A stretch of 64,000 bases of DNA from Casuarina equisetifolia. Lineage: Eukaryota; Streptophyta; Magnoliopsida; Fagales; Casuarinaceae. The notes below the pieces were generated by a model. That model made no database searches. It was not told the DNA's origin and worked only from the letters and a program-made list of their open reading frames with translations. Position 1 is the first letter of the stretch; every line of letters begins with the position of its first letter. Positions 1 to 12,330 of the stretch are shown here, in pieces. Location: contig CM052359.1 in the NCBI GenBank assembly GCA_028551475.1, positions 21,081,583 through 21,145,582 of the forward strand, written 5' to 3'. The position numbers were made by a program, and so were the translations under genes.

Positions 1-51
1 GGTGTTCTTAGTTCTTATCTTTGTGAAAGAAATGCTTCTGCATGGCATTAA
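1..51 (+). pseudogene. 3' end of a defensin-like (DEFL) gene copy, disrupted
   Basis: The first 51 bases match the last codons of the intact DEFL gene at 10,653-11,013 and end in the equivalent TAA. Relative to that copy the 7-mer GTTCTTA is present twice in tandem here. In the frame of the intact gene this gives TGT TCT TAG, so translation would stop after the seventh cysteine and lose the eighth. The rest of the gene lies left of the window, so the frame is inferred from the paralogue and not read directly. A compensating change upstream cannot be excluded. Confidence 0.5.
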
Positions 52-970
52 TGTGTTTAAACTCCAAAACAAGGCTTCTTCTAGCTTATCAAAGCATGTT
101 TAGTCCAATGCGGATCTTCCACGTGGGTTATGTCTTTGTCATTAGGATTTTCTTCTCTTCCATGCAGAAGTTGCAGAGAAGCAACAATGAACATGATTTA
201 TCATTTAAATCAATAAAAATGCTTCTTTAATATGGTTAGATTTCAACTTTTCATTTGTGCCACCATAATGATCTGTAATCACAAATTTATATGTTTAGGA
301 GACAAACTTGCTTTAATGGCCATGAGATCATCACTTTTAACTTGTGAACCACCAAATAAGACATAAGGTTAAAGGGAGAGAGAGAGAAAGGTGAGGGGGA
401 AAGCAATTTCACATTATTCGTATGAGACAATCCTTTTGAATTGAGGAATAGTTTGGCATTTTATAGCCACAATGACCTAATTACAAGCCTATAGTTCCTA
501 TTGGCTTGATTTTTTTTTTTTTTTGGATTTTGAACCAAAGGGCCAACCATTTGATCTTTGTAACATGAACTAACCCTAAACGTTATTTTATTCCTTTTAA
601 AAGTTTGCTCATAAACAATGCATTATTAATGAAAATGCACTAATATGTTAGAAAAATCAAGAAAAACTAGGAAGGTAATTATAATAACTGCTTCACTTGG
701 TTAATGTGTTACACCTTTTTATTTATTTCTCCCTTAATTATCTTTGTAAAATAAAACAAAAAAAATTTTATACTGATATTGGATCCAATATCAATTGAAT
801 TATGTACACCAATAATAAGTAAAAGAGGAATTCTAGATTTCAACTTCACATGCCTAGATTTTTTTTATGTACATAATGATTAATTAATCCTTTCCATTTT
901 GAAACTAGAAGGAACATAAAGTTACCTTGTTTATAAGCTATTCCCTCATAATGTTTACATGTACATGTCT
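52..970. repeat. Segmental duplication, left copy (matches about 11,014-12,330)
   Basis: Long runs match the right-hand copy, including the stretches around AAACTCCAAAACAAGGCTTC, GAGACAAACTTGCTT, ATTCGTATGAGACAATCCT and GATATTGGATCCAATATCA. Similarity starts in the DEFL 3' end and fades after about 970. The right copy holds about 440 bp (roughly 11,272-11,712) that is absent here. No coding sequence was recognised in this copy beyond the DEFL tail. Confidence 0.85.
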
Positions 971-1204
971 TTAGCTCCATGAATTCAATGTAAGGCTTTT
1001 TATCTTCTATATTCTTCCCAGCACAAGTGTCAATGAGATTAAGTGGTGTTCGTGAGTAATATATTTTTTAATTTATTTATTTTAAATGGAGTTTTATTTG
1101 TCTCCCTTTTTCATTTATACATGTAGCATGACTAACATACAAGGTTTTGTTTCAAGTAAATTAATTCAAAGGATCGTCCACATGTTGACATCAACACAAA
1201 CAAC

Positions 1205-4200
1205 TCAGTTTTACTATGCCTCTATTTATCTCTTTCTCAGATAAAGTAGCAATCCATTTCAATATGCTTTTTCTTCTAATGATAGATTAGATTGGCAATT
1301 ATATGCATGGCTGTCTCATTATCACAATGCAATGATATTGGTTGAGAAAGATTCACACCAAGGTCACGAAATAATCCAAGAAGCCAAATGATTTCATAAA
1401 CAGTATAACCTATGGCCTTACACTTGGATTTTGCTAAAGATCGTGATATAATGGATTGTTTCTTAGTTATACAAGACATTAAGAAATCACCCAACTTAAT
1501 GCAATAATTAGTAACACACTTGCATGACATAGGGCAAGTTGCATAATCAAAATCACAAAAAATTGTCAATTGTAACTTTGAAGATGAAGAAAGTAAAATG
1601 CCAAGGCCAGCCGTACCTTTGAGATATCTAAAGACTCTCATAGATGTAAATTGGTTGACGTGTTGTATTGAAAAGCTAATATTTGGATGCGTATGGGTGA
1701 GTTACATTAACTGTCCGATCATCCTTTGGCATGGAGCAAAATCCTATAGGAGTGGACCATCCTTCTTGTCAAGATTTCCTTAATCATATTCTAAAGTAGT
1801 CAACTTAAGACCTTACTCCATGGATATAATAACAAGTTTTAACCCTACAAGACCTGCCTTTAAGATGAGCTCTAAAGCATACGTATGTTGGCTCAAATAT
1901 ATCCCTCACGTTGAGCATGCGATCTCAATCCCAAGGAAGTATTTACATTGACCTAGATCTTTCATATAAAAAGTATAATTCAAATGTCGCTTGAACCTTG
2001 TGATAGCAAACATGTCATTCCTTGTAATGAGAATGTCATAAAATAAAATTATAATAAAACTATCTCTGCTATGTCTAGTAAATAGAGCATAGTCATGTAG
2101 AGATTGTCGAAAGCCAATAGCTAAGAGAGCTCCTATGAGTTTGACATACCACTTTCTCAAAGCTTGTTTTAGTCCATACAATGATTTTTGTAAACAACAT
2201 ACAATTCAATCTTCCGAAGCGAAAAAGGTGGCTGCATATAAACCTTCTCTATCATGTCACCATGTAATAAGGCAATCTGCACATCCAACTAATGGAGATC
2301 CCCATGCTTGATGGCAACCATACTAATCACTAATCAAACTGTCACTAATTTTGCTACTAATGAATAAGTCTCATCATAATCTATCTCTTTACATTGTGTG
2401 TAACCTTTAGCCATTAGGCAGGCTTTATACCTCTCAATAGATTCATTAACATGGTATTTTATTTTATATACTCATTTACATCCAATGGCTTTTCAACCAG
2501 GTGGCAGTGATACAATATTCCATATATGATTTGCCTTAAAGGCCATCAATTCCCTATTCATTGCTTCTACCTAGTTGTTGTCCTTAAGTGCTTGATGATA
2601 TGATTTGGGCTTAATGGTAGCACAAATGGAAGCTATGAAGCATTGATAATGTGGAAAGAAAAGGTTTAGTGAGAGTTGATCAGAAATGGGATATTGGTTG
2701 TCCAACCCTATAGAGATGGTTGAACATAAATAATCAGTTGTCCAAATAAGAGGTCGTGTGGGTTGTGAGGACTATCTAGGTGCTGGAAGTGGTGGATTTA
2801 GAGATGTTTCTAGAATGGGAAAAGTGGGTTGACTAAATGTAGATATTGAAGGATTAAGGCTCAAAGGATGTGATATATGGTGATGTATCCAAAGGAGGGT
2901 TAGCTAGTTAGATCGAAGGTATGTCTTTAAGTGATGACTACAAGGTTTCTAATGCAACAAGTAATGGATTAACAAGTAGCAAATTAAGCCTATGGGTAAT
3001 GTCCAGCCTGGGTGTCTACTAATATGAGGACTAATCTATAAAAAAGGAAAATTTGTATTCATAAAATATGACATCACAACTAAGAAAAAAATTTCCACTC
3101 TTAAGATCTAATACTCAATATCCCTTTTGTAGTGAAAGGTATCCAAAGAAAATGTGAGGGATTACCTTTGGTGTGAATTTATCTTTAGAGTGAAGGACTT
3201 TGGTGTAACATTGATAATCGAAGACACTTAAATGATCTAATGTAGATGGTTTTCCAAAAATGAGTTCAAAGGGAGACTATTTTCCAAGTTTCACACTTGG
3301 CAACCGATTAATAAGATAAATGGTTGTTAAAATACACTCTTTTTAGAAACGGGTAGGAATGTGAGCCTGAAACAACAAGGCTCATGCTACCTTTAGTAGG
3401 TGACAATGTTTGTGTTCTACAACCCCATTCTATTAAGGAGTATAGATGCAAAAGGTTTCATCAATGATTTTATAAGAAGATAAAAATGAAGTACATGCAA
3501 CAGAAAAAGAACTTGGTACCATTATATGAGCGAATGCACTTGATCATGGTACCATATTGAGTTTAAACAGTGGAAGAAAGATTGGATTATAGAAAAAACT
3601 TGGTCTTTAGAATGCAATAAAAAAGTTCATGTCATGCACGAAAAATCATCAATAATTGTAAAAAAATAACATGAACCATCATTTAAGTACCCTATGTGGT
3701 CCTTACATATTCATAAGTACCAAATCTAATATGGTACAACCAATAGACTGGCTCTTTGGAAAAACAGATTGAGTCTGTTTAACCAATAGGCATATAGAAC
3801 ATGTGAAATGAGCAAGACAATGTATGCTTATGCCATGGGTAAAATATGACTTTTGAAAGCTATGACTAAGTTTGTGATGCCATAAGTCATAATTTGTGCT
3901 TAAATTAATCTGAGGAACATTGTTTTTGAAAGGACTACAACCATTATTCACATTCATACATCTTAAAAATGAATAGATAGTACTAAAAAAATAGTTAATA
4001 CAATAAGGTAAATCATTTGAAATGGGATTCAAAAAATACAATCTTGCTCAACTCTACTCAATCCAATAACCTGCCCAATCAAATAGTCATGGAAGATGAA
4101 AAAATCATCGAAGAAAATAATAACATAGTTGTGGTCAGAGGTCACTTATTTTTAAAGATAACAAGTTGAATTTCAATTGAGGAATAAACATGACATGGTT

Positions 4201-6315
4201 AAGATGTAGCATAAATGTAGGTCGTGCATGCCTTATATGTGTGGCATAAACACATGTATCATTGGGTAACTTAGTAGGCAACCATCAAGATTTACATGAA
4301 TAAGTTGAATATAAATTATTCTTTAAATCACACGTGATATGGTTATTAACACTTGAATCTATAATTCATGAATATTTAAATCTTAACAACTAAGGTTGAG
4401 GGGTCGTACCTGCAAACCTCCCTTCAAAAGAGGTGGGATCTAGTAGTGGCCACCCATTAAGTTGCTTTAACATTTTTTGAAGTTGTTTTAAAGAAAGAGT
4501 TGGATTTTGAAACCCATAGCCCGCGGGTTGCATTATAAGTCCAACAAAGGGCTGGTTGCATGTTGGGTTTGCTCCAATAGGTTGTTCATGGGTTGAATTA
4601 AGAGACCCATACAATATTGGATGTTGTCCATGACCCATTTGTACGCCTAATCCATTTTAAGGCCTAAAAGCAATTGGGCTTGGTGTTAAAGAGACTGATC
4701 CATTACTAGGATAATAAACTTATGGAGATGCAAAGCCCATGTGTTAGGTTAGATTCTAACCCACTTCCCTAAGAAAGTTGAAAAAATTATAGAACCCCTC
4801 AATGTCGACCCATCTTGTTTCACCAATGCCAACCCATTAGTGCCATTCATGAATCTTGCCTAGAAAACTTGTGTCGTTTACTTCCTTTTTCCTCTCAGTG
4901 TCTAGCTCGAAGGAAATCTAATGAGATGGTAGCATTTGTCACTAGTGTTGCCAGATTTGTGGTAGTGGGAGCATATAGGTTTTCCCCTTTGGTCGATTTT
5001 GCCATTAGATGCTGCAAGGAAGGAGTTTTAATTGTTGGAAGAGGTAGCCAGGATGACTCCTTCTTGAGTTGGTGCTCCAAATCACGATTCTGACATTGGT
5101 GCTCGTCTTCCTTTACTAGATTAAAGGCTTGATTGATGGCTGGTAGTGGGTCCTTGGAAAGAATATTAGTCTGGTAGTTTTGAAACTCTTTTGAAAGCCC
5201 AAGTAGAAAATCCATTAGGTTGTGTTGAGCAATTTCTTCCTCCAACCAATCATTTACACAGTAGGTGCACCCTCCACACTTGCAATAGACATGGGTTTCT
5301 ACCATTTGGATTTCAATCCATAAGTTGGCCAAGTTCGTGTAGTGTTCAGTCACTATGGCTCCAAAAAGGTGATTTTTAAACTATTTCTACCATTGGTTGT
5401 ATACTTGGGAAAAGGTAAGTGTTCCAAACCAAAGTTTGAAAGCATCCTAGGTCTTTTTGACATTGTTGGTGCGGGTAACATAGACTACATGCTCTCTTTC
5501 CATGGATTTTTCAAACCAACTCACTGATGTAGAATGGTTTTGGTCCCATAAGGAAAGCTACCATCAAAATGGCCCTATTTATTTTTCCCAATCAGTTGAT
5601 TCTTAACTTGCTGACTCCAAATATCATAATTTAAGTCATCTTTGAGTTTCTCTGTAGCTAGAGGAACTCCAAGCATGTCTATGGCAGAAAGGTAATAAGG
5701 ATCATGATAGGGATTATGGTGCCAGGTTTGCTAGGTTTGTTTAAGGGATGAGGATATAGGTAGTTCTAGTGGATGGTGTTAGGAAATAACCAAGGAAGTC
5801 AGGGTCAAAACGGGCTAGGATTGGTTGAGGTGTCAAAGAGTGGTTGAGACATCACTATAAGCTTGAAATGACGGTAAAAACAACCAAAACGCAAAATTAT
5901 TCTGACAACAACTAAAATACCATATGCACCCTTGAATGGAAGTAATTAAGAAACTATAAATAAAATAAGCATGAACCAGGAAATGGATGAAGAAAGCTTA
6001 CATTGTGCAAATCTTACTATGATATTGTGAAGAAATGATTGTAGTGCAATAAGGAAAGAAACATTCAACTCAAGGTAAACCATTTTTGGAAGAGCACCGT
6101 GTGCTATTTCTATTGACATTTCTCAAAGAATGAATACCACTGTTCTACAAGTTAAATACAAAGAATGAATTATGAAGCAGATTGGGCCTACGTCAAGTCT
6201 CATGGCCTACAAGAATGATACAACTCAAACTAAAGGCCTATAACATCTACACACTTTTACAGTCTCTCTTGCCAAGCTCCTCAAACAAAAGAAAAAAAAA
6301 TGCTTAGTTCTAACA
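1205..6315 (-). mobile_element. Decayed Ty1/copia retrotransposon, minus strand
   Basis: The copia domains appear in the right order on the minus strand, all broken by stops and frameshifts. A gag-like segment spans 5,353-4,895. A protease relic reading IIDSSVNNHI (normally DSGA) lies near 4,380-4,340. The GAG-pre-integrase segment, with LWHHKLSH, spans 4,041-3,703. Reverse transcriptase runs from a GCKxVYKIK relic near 2,490 to about 1,906, with the YVDD box degraded to FYDI. RNase H spans 1,641-1,276. A degraded tRNA-Met primer site (CAATATCATAG on the element strand) lies near 6,010-6,020. Beyond it is a putative 5' LTR that starts TGTTAGAAC at 6,315. No matching LTR or polypurine tract was seen near 1,205, so the 3' end appears lost; the outer limits are approximate. 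Confidence 0.85.
6026..6315 (-). repeat. Putative 5' LTR of the first copia element
   Basis: This block lies just upstream, on the minus strand, of the decayed primer-binding site. On the element strand it begins TGTTAGAAC, a common copia LTR start. No second copy exists in the window to confirm its limits, so the call rests on position and the terminal dinucleotide only. Confidence 0.4.
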
Positions 6316-7470
6316 ATCCTCACGTACTTGTTCAACGTCTTCATAAACTAATTTTCTTATAAAAGTCTATTGATGTAAATAATATTGGTCTAGTTATCCA
6401 AGACAAATTTTGACCTTGATTGCAAATATGGTGCTAGTTAATGTGAGTCTCAGTGCATCTTATGGAATTGTGATGAGTTAGGATTATTTAGTTAGCACAT
6501 TATTTTTTATATCAACTAAGTCCTTTCTAGCTCGTTATATGTGCATTAGGATCTGTATATGGAATTATGCTTATGATAGGGACATAATAGTCATTCACGA
6601 CGATTAGTTATTTTTCTCTATTTAACGAAATGGAATCATATTTTTTTATTAATTGTATTTGTTCGTTAAATAGACATTCTTTTGCAATTTTCTTTCTATA
6701 ACTGAGCGTTCTTGAAACTAATTCCATTGTAGATTTTTTGTTTCTCATCAATTAGCACAATATGAGTAACATAGAGTAAGATTTTAGTCAAGATCATACT
6801 AAAAATGCAGCCAATATTAGGTATACTGTTCTTGTTTTATTTTTATACTTAAACTTATTTTTAGTCTATAATTGATGTTCTAAATCTTGGCTTAAAGTCT
6901 CATTTGAGACAATTATGTTCTAACAGGCTCTGCCAAAAAGAATCCTTGATACGATTTGACCTGTAAAAATGAAAGCAAGTGTCGCGCCAGCTGGTAATAG
7001 AAAGCATGCAGATATCGGTATCTCATATCATTGACTAAGTTCTCATCGCAGCATAAACGCCAAGCACAAGCTTCCCCATCTTCAAACGTGTCTTCTCGGA
7101 TGCCCATAAGGACTAAGAAAACGATTTGAATGGCGGTGAATTTGTGGGTTAACTTATACGGGGTTGGCTGGCCCCTGAGGTGAAGTAAATTATTTAGATA
7201 TCTTCGAGCTCAATAATTGAAGCTTATCTTCTTACGATTCCCAAAGCCAGCCCACCCATCGTATTCAATTGTGCGGTTAACTAAGAGTAGGACTTCAAAA
7301 AGTGAGGAAAAGAGCATGCATGTTCTTATCTACAATTCGTCCGCTATTATTACGGTTCGCCGACCGTTAGGTGCGCCTCTTTCATTGCTTTGCGGATGCG
7401 TTTATCACACATATAAAACATTGAATTCAACAATTATGTTTGTCCTCTTGTTTGTGATTAGCACGTCATG
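6316..7470. other. Spacer between copia element and P450 copy 1
   Basis: This is mostly AT-rich sequence. A short minus-strand ORF at 7,107-6,913 (64 codons) is less AT-rich than its surroundings and is followed by a possible GT donor. Its translation matches no family I recognise. It may be a gene relic or chance. The right end of the spacer should hold the P450 promoter. Confidence 0.4.
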
Positions 7471-7477
7471 TATAAAT
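7471..7477 (+). promoter_or_regulatory. Probable TATA box of P450 copy 1
   Basis: TATAAAT lies 96 bp upstream of the chosen ATG. The TATA box of the intact paralogue at 19,481 is 88 bp from its ATG. A second candidate, TATAAAA at 7,412, is farther away. Confidence 0.45.
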
Positions 7478-7566
7478 GCACTTTCTAGTTGCAGCTAGGC
7501 TAGCTACCCGACCTTTCAGACCAGTGAGTTCAGCCACAACTGCATCCTGAGTGAAACATGCACACC

Positions 7567-9143
7567 ATGGCTTGGACATGGAGCATAATCGCACTGTTAA
7601 TGCTTGCTTATGTCCTACGAGAATGGGCATGGAGAAGCCATAAGAAGAAGAAGTTACCTCCTGGTCCAAGGGGTTTCCCTCTCTTCGGGAACCTTCATTT
7701 GTTGGGGAAATTACCTCATCGCGATCTACATCGGCTAGCACAAAAACATGGCCCCATCATGTACCTGCGCTTAGGTTTGGTGCCAGCCATCGTCGTCTCG
7801 TCGCCCCAGGCTGCCGAGCAGTTCCTTAAAGTTCATGATCTGATGTTTGCCAGTAGACCACCTCATGAGGCGTCAAAGCGCATCTCTTATGGGCAAAGGA
7901 ACTTGGCCTTCACTCCGTACGGTTCTTATTGGCGCAACATGCGAAAAATGTGCACCCTTGAATTGCTTAGCAATCATAAAGTCAATTCTTTCAAATCCAT
8001 CAGAAAAGAGGAGCTTGGCCTGTTGATAAAGTTTGTTCAAGAGGCTGCCCGTGATTGTGTTGCTGTTGATCTCAGTGCCAAGGTTTCATCTCTCAGCGCG
8101 GATATGACTTGCCGAATGGTGTTCGGGAAGAAGTACATGGACAAGGATCTTGATGAGAAGGGATTCAAGGCTGTAATCCACGAAGCCATGCACCTAGCGG
8201 CGATTCCAAACATGGCTGATTATATTCCTCCCACAGCCCCCCTCGATCTGCAGGGGCTGACACGACGGATGAAGGCTATTAGCAAGATCTTTAATGAATT
8301 TTTTGAGAAGATCATCGATGAGCATATCCAACTCAAGGACGAAAATAAGACCAAGGATTTTGTTGATGTTATGCTGAGCTTCATGGGATCTGAAGAATCT
8401 GAGTATCGTATTGAACGCTCCAATATCAAAGCTATAATTTTGGTAAGTGTTCCTAGAACTAGTTTCTAGTTATTTCCATTGTTTCTATAAGATTTTAACT
8501 TTCTTCCAAGCATTTCCTGGCAGGACATGCTTGCGGGCTCGATGGACACCTCGGCAACGACAATCGAGTGGGTACTGTCAGAACTAGTCAAGCATCCGCG
8601 GGTAATGAAGAAAGTTCAAAAGGAGTTGGAAAAAGTGGTTGGCTTGGAGAGGATGGTAGAGGAATCGGACTTGGATACGTTGGAGTACCTGAACATGGTT
8701 TTGAAGGAAACCTTGAGGCTGCATCCAATAGCACCATTGTTGCTACCTCACGCGGCTCTAGAGGATTGCACGGTTGATGGTTTCCATATTCCTAAGAATT
8801 CCAGAATCGTGGTTAACGTATGGACAATTGGGCGAGACCCGAGTGTTTGGAGTGATGCAGAGAAGTTCTTCCCAGAACGGTTTGTTGGAGCAATATAGGT
8901 CTCCGGGGAAATGACTTCGAGCTTATTCCATTTGGCTCTGGTAGAAGACGCTGCCCAGGGATGCAGTTGGGTCTCACCGTAGTTCGGCTGGTGGTAGCAC
9001 AGCTTGTCCACTGCTTTGATTGGGAGCTTCCTGACAACATGCTGCCAACCGAGCTGGACATGACCGAGGAGTTCGGTCTTACAACTCCAAGAGCCCAGCA
9101 TCTTCTTGCAATTCCTACGTATCGCCTACGCAATGACAATTAG
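7567..9143 (+). pseudogene. Cytochrome P450 copy 1 (CYP71 clan, CYP736-like), frameshifted
   Basis: This is a two-exon, ER-anchored haem-thiolate monooxygenase gene. Exon 1 (7,567-8,442) has an N-terminal membrane anchor and the LPPGPRGFP hinge. The intron is 8,443-8,523 (GT-AG, phase 0). Exon 2 starts at 8,524 with the I-helix segment LAGSMDTS, then KETLRLHP (ExxR) and FFPERF. The frame then meets TAG at 8,896-8,898. The haem loop [11 protein letters not shown] (about 8,926-8,960) and the C-terminus to 9,143 are intact but lie in another frame. The distance from the exon-2 first ATG to the ATG after the haem loop is 434 nt here and 435 nt in the paralogue at 19,569, so one base has been lost. 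The predicted product is about 416 aa and lacks the haem cysteine, so it should be inactive. I chose the ATG at 7,567 because it aligns with the paralogue's start and has a better context than 7,558. A sequencing error is the main alternative. Confidence 0.85.
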
Positions 9144-10652
9144 TGTTATTTCTTGTTTTGTTGCCTAATATTATGCTTTCGCACGTCCAAATCTTTATCC
9201 GAGTTGTATACTAATATAATGTTCTGATATCGTCTACAAAATACCCGCAACATATTATATATGATATTTCTACTTCTATAATTTGCATTGGTATTTTAGA
9301 ACTCAATTGGAGAATTATTTTTCTGCTTCTCTTGTACGGGGTATATACAAATGTAAAGGGTTCACAAATCCAGACAAGAACTTCCAAGAGAAATTGAAGT
9401 GGCATTGATAGATGAGGCAGGCATCCTGACAATACTTCATTGTCTGTTGATTCAGACAACGGAGTCAACAGGCCTTTGAGGAGGTAAGGACATTACTATA
9501 ATACTGTGAAACATGGAAAACCCTAAACCAAGACAAAAGGGCGGATACTATCAAGGTTGAAAGTTTCATATTAGAAACAATAAATTCTTTGATAATGTTT
9601 GAGGATAAATTTGTTTTTTTAACTCATAAATTAATTTTTGAATTGAACTTTAAACTTATTTATAATTGTTGTTGGAGTTTAAGTTGATCAATTTCAATTT
9701 ATGTTCAAGTTTAAGCCCTTTGAATATAGTCAGCAAAGGTTGGACATTCAACTTATCTACATATATAGTCACATCCCTCAAATGCAGTAGACTGAAAAAG
9801 TAGAAATTGTTTAGCAATTCATTAGCAACCAGCCTTCATGAGTTTTACTAGCATGTTTGAATTAATCCATTTTAAGAAAAAGGCTAAATTAATTATTAGA
9901 CTAGTTAATACGATTGATTTAGAATTTTATGTAGGGATTTCAAAAGTGATTAAATCAATTGAAGATTGTTAAGGAAATTTAATTATACAATTTTTTATAT
10001 CAATGAAATCACCATTCCTATATTTTTAAGTTTTAAAAATTCATTTTAATTTCTAAGGTTGTACTTTGGATATTCTAAATGACACAAATATATAAATTTC
10101 ATACATATTGATATTTTTATGAGCATTAATTTTAAAACTAAAATATTAAGTTTAATATGGGAAAATAATTGATAAGTCAATTATAAAATAATGATTAAGT
10201 ATAGCAATAACTAGAAAGAAAGCAATCATGAAACTGAAAGTACCCAAAAATTCCTAAAGTGTCCAATGGAAGGAATGTGTTTGCACCCTCATATTACAAA
10301 TGTTGTTTTAGCTTTTTGTGAATTATCAACATCTCTTAAACTTATGCTATTTTGTTAGATTTTTCTGACTTTTTGGTTGAAAATATCTACTCTCGAAACA
10401 AGAGCCGCCAATCAAAAAGAAAAAAAGGAAAAAGGAAAAAGGAAAAAATCGACATTGTAGAAAATGGCACCTTTATTTCTTTTTATCAAACCTTTAACAT
10501 TCCATATGTGCTCCCCAGTCCCCCAAGCACAATAGCTCCACGTTGTGTTGTGCAAATTTCATGAAACAACCACCCCTGCCCATACCAGTCACTTTTAGCA
10601 TGAGTGTTTTATGAAGGATTTATGTTCTACGTAACTAGCACCACTTCCACTG
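9144..10652. other. AT-rich spacer
   Basis: No coding signal, RNA gene or repeat with clear ends was seen. The sequence is strongly AT-rich between about 9,580 and 10,350. The last 300 bases presumably carry the DEFL promoter, but no convincing TATA box stands out. Confidence 0.5.
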
Positions 10653-11013
10653 ATGAAGATGAAATTCTTTAATGCAGTTTTGATCCTCTTCATGTTTTTC
10701 CTTTCTTTTCATCCAGGTTCAACCATGTCCTTTCTGATAACCTTTCTGAAAATCCCTGAGTATTTTCAGGTCGTATACTTTCATTTCGGAAGCCTGTGTT
10801 GATTTATGCATATGCCATCTTTGTACAGGTGAAAGCTATTTGAGGATTTGCAGGAATCCGAAAGTTCCCAAAGCTCTCTACCCCTGCAAGTTACCACAGT
10901 GCGATCAGTTTTGCGGTAAGCTGCACTCTAAACCGCGAGGTTGGGGAAACTGCATACGCAAGGTTTGCCGGTGTTCTTATCTTTGTGAAAGAAATGCACC
11001 TCCACAGCATTAA
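10653..11013 (+). CDS. Defensin-like (DEFL/LCR-type) secreted cysteine-rich peptide
   Basis: Two exons, 10,653-10,716 and 10,829-11,013, join in phase 1 to give 82 aa. The 112-bp intron starts GTTCAA and ends TACAG. Exon 1 encodes a lysine-containing start followed by a strongly hydrophobic stretch, a classic signal peptide ending near FHPG. Exon 2 encodes a basic mature peptide with eight cysteines spaced C-x11-C-x4-C-x3-C-x12-C-x4-C-x-C-x3-C. The C-x3-C paired with C-x-C, and a Gly-x-Cys before the latter (GNCIRKVCRC), fit the cysteine-stabilised alpha-beta fold and gamma-core of plant defensin-like proteins. The intron falling right after the signal peptide is typical of the family. Such peptides act outside the cell, either in defence or in reproductive signalling; the sequence does not say which. 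A second, broken copy sits at the left window edge. The exons are too short for simple ORF calling. Confidence 0.85.
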
Positions 11014-12330
11014 GCTCCAAAACAAGGCTTCTTCTAGCTTATTGAACCATGTTTAGTTCAATGCGGATCTTCTAAGTGGGTTGTGTCTTTGTCATTTGGA
11101 TTTTCTTCTCTTCTATGCAGAAGTTGTAGAGAAGCAACAAGGAACTTGATTTATCATTTATATTAATAAAAATGCTTCTTTAACACGGTCAGATTTCAAC
11201 TTTTCATCTGTGGCGCCAAAACGATCTGCGTTCACAAATTTATATGTTTAGGAGACAAACTTGCTTTAAGAGTATTTAGGTAAGTGTCTAGTTTCAATGG
11301 AAGATCAACTAAGGTAAGAAATGAGTTAAGCCAATAATAATTTGCATATCCTTAATTCTTCATTGCCTAGGCATTCTACCCTTAATTTGTCTTAAAAGTG
11401 TTTTTTTTTTTTATAATTTGACATTTATGAAAATATATACACATTTAGATAATTTAAAAATCCCAGAAATCTTGATTTGCAAAAACTATAATGGTTTTTG
11501 GGATGCCTTACCAATATATAACTAGTTGCTTCCAACGTCTGACTAGGAGCAATATCACAGGTTGGCCAACCTTGTACATCAGGTTTTTGTTTTCTTTTCA
11601 AAGCCAGCATTCCCAAAAAGGGACGACCAGCTAAAACTATACATGCAAATTATTCTTCCACGCGTGTAAGAGATACCCTTATTCATTAACGAGTAATTTT
11701 CAATTCCTTTTCTATGGATCATCATATTCAACTTGTGAACCACCAAACGAGACACAAGGTTAGACACAGCAATTTCATCTTATTCGTATGAGACAATCCT
11801 CTTGAATTGAGGAATAGTGCGGCGTTTTATGGCCATAGGGATCTAATTACAAGCCCATAGTTCCTATTTGCCCGATTTTCTTTGTTTTTGAACCAAAGGT
11901 CCAACCATTTGATCTTTGCAACATGAACTAACCCTAAATGTTGTTGTATTCCTTTTGCGAGTTTGCTCAATAGCAATTCATTGTTAGTGGAAATGCACTA
12001 ATATGTTGGGAAAACCGGGAAGGTATAATAATAGGTGCTTCACATGGTTAATGCGCTACACCTTCTTTTTATTTATTTCTTCCTTAATTACCTTTGTAAA
12101 ATAAAAATAAAACGATTTATACTGATATTGGATCCAATATCAATCGAATTATGTACGTCAGTAATAAGTAAAAGAGGAATTCTAGATTTCAATTTCACAT
12201 GCCTAGAGTTTTCTCATGTACATAATTATCAATAAAACCTTTCCATTTTGAAACCATAAGGAACATAGAGTTCCTTGTACACTGTATATAAGCTATTCCC
12301 TCGTAATGTTTACATGTACATAATCCAAAT
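11014..12330. repeat. Segmental duplication, right copy (matches 52-970)
   Basis: This copy matches the left block from the DEFL 3' end to about 12,322. It contains about 440 bp of extra sequence (about 11,272-11,712) that is missing from the left copy. The extra piece has no clear terminal repeats or target duplication, so an insertion here and a deletion in the left copy are both possible. Confidence 0.85.
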
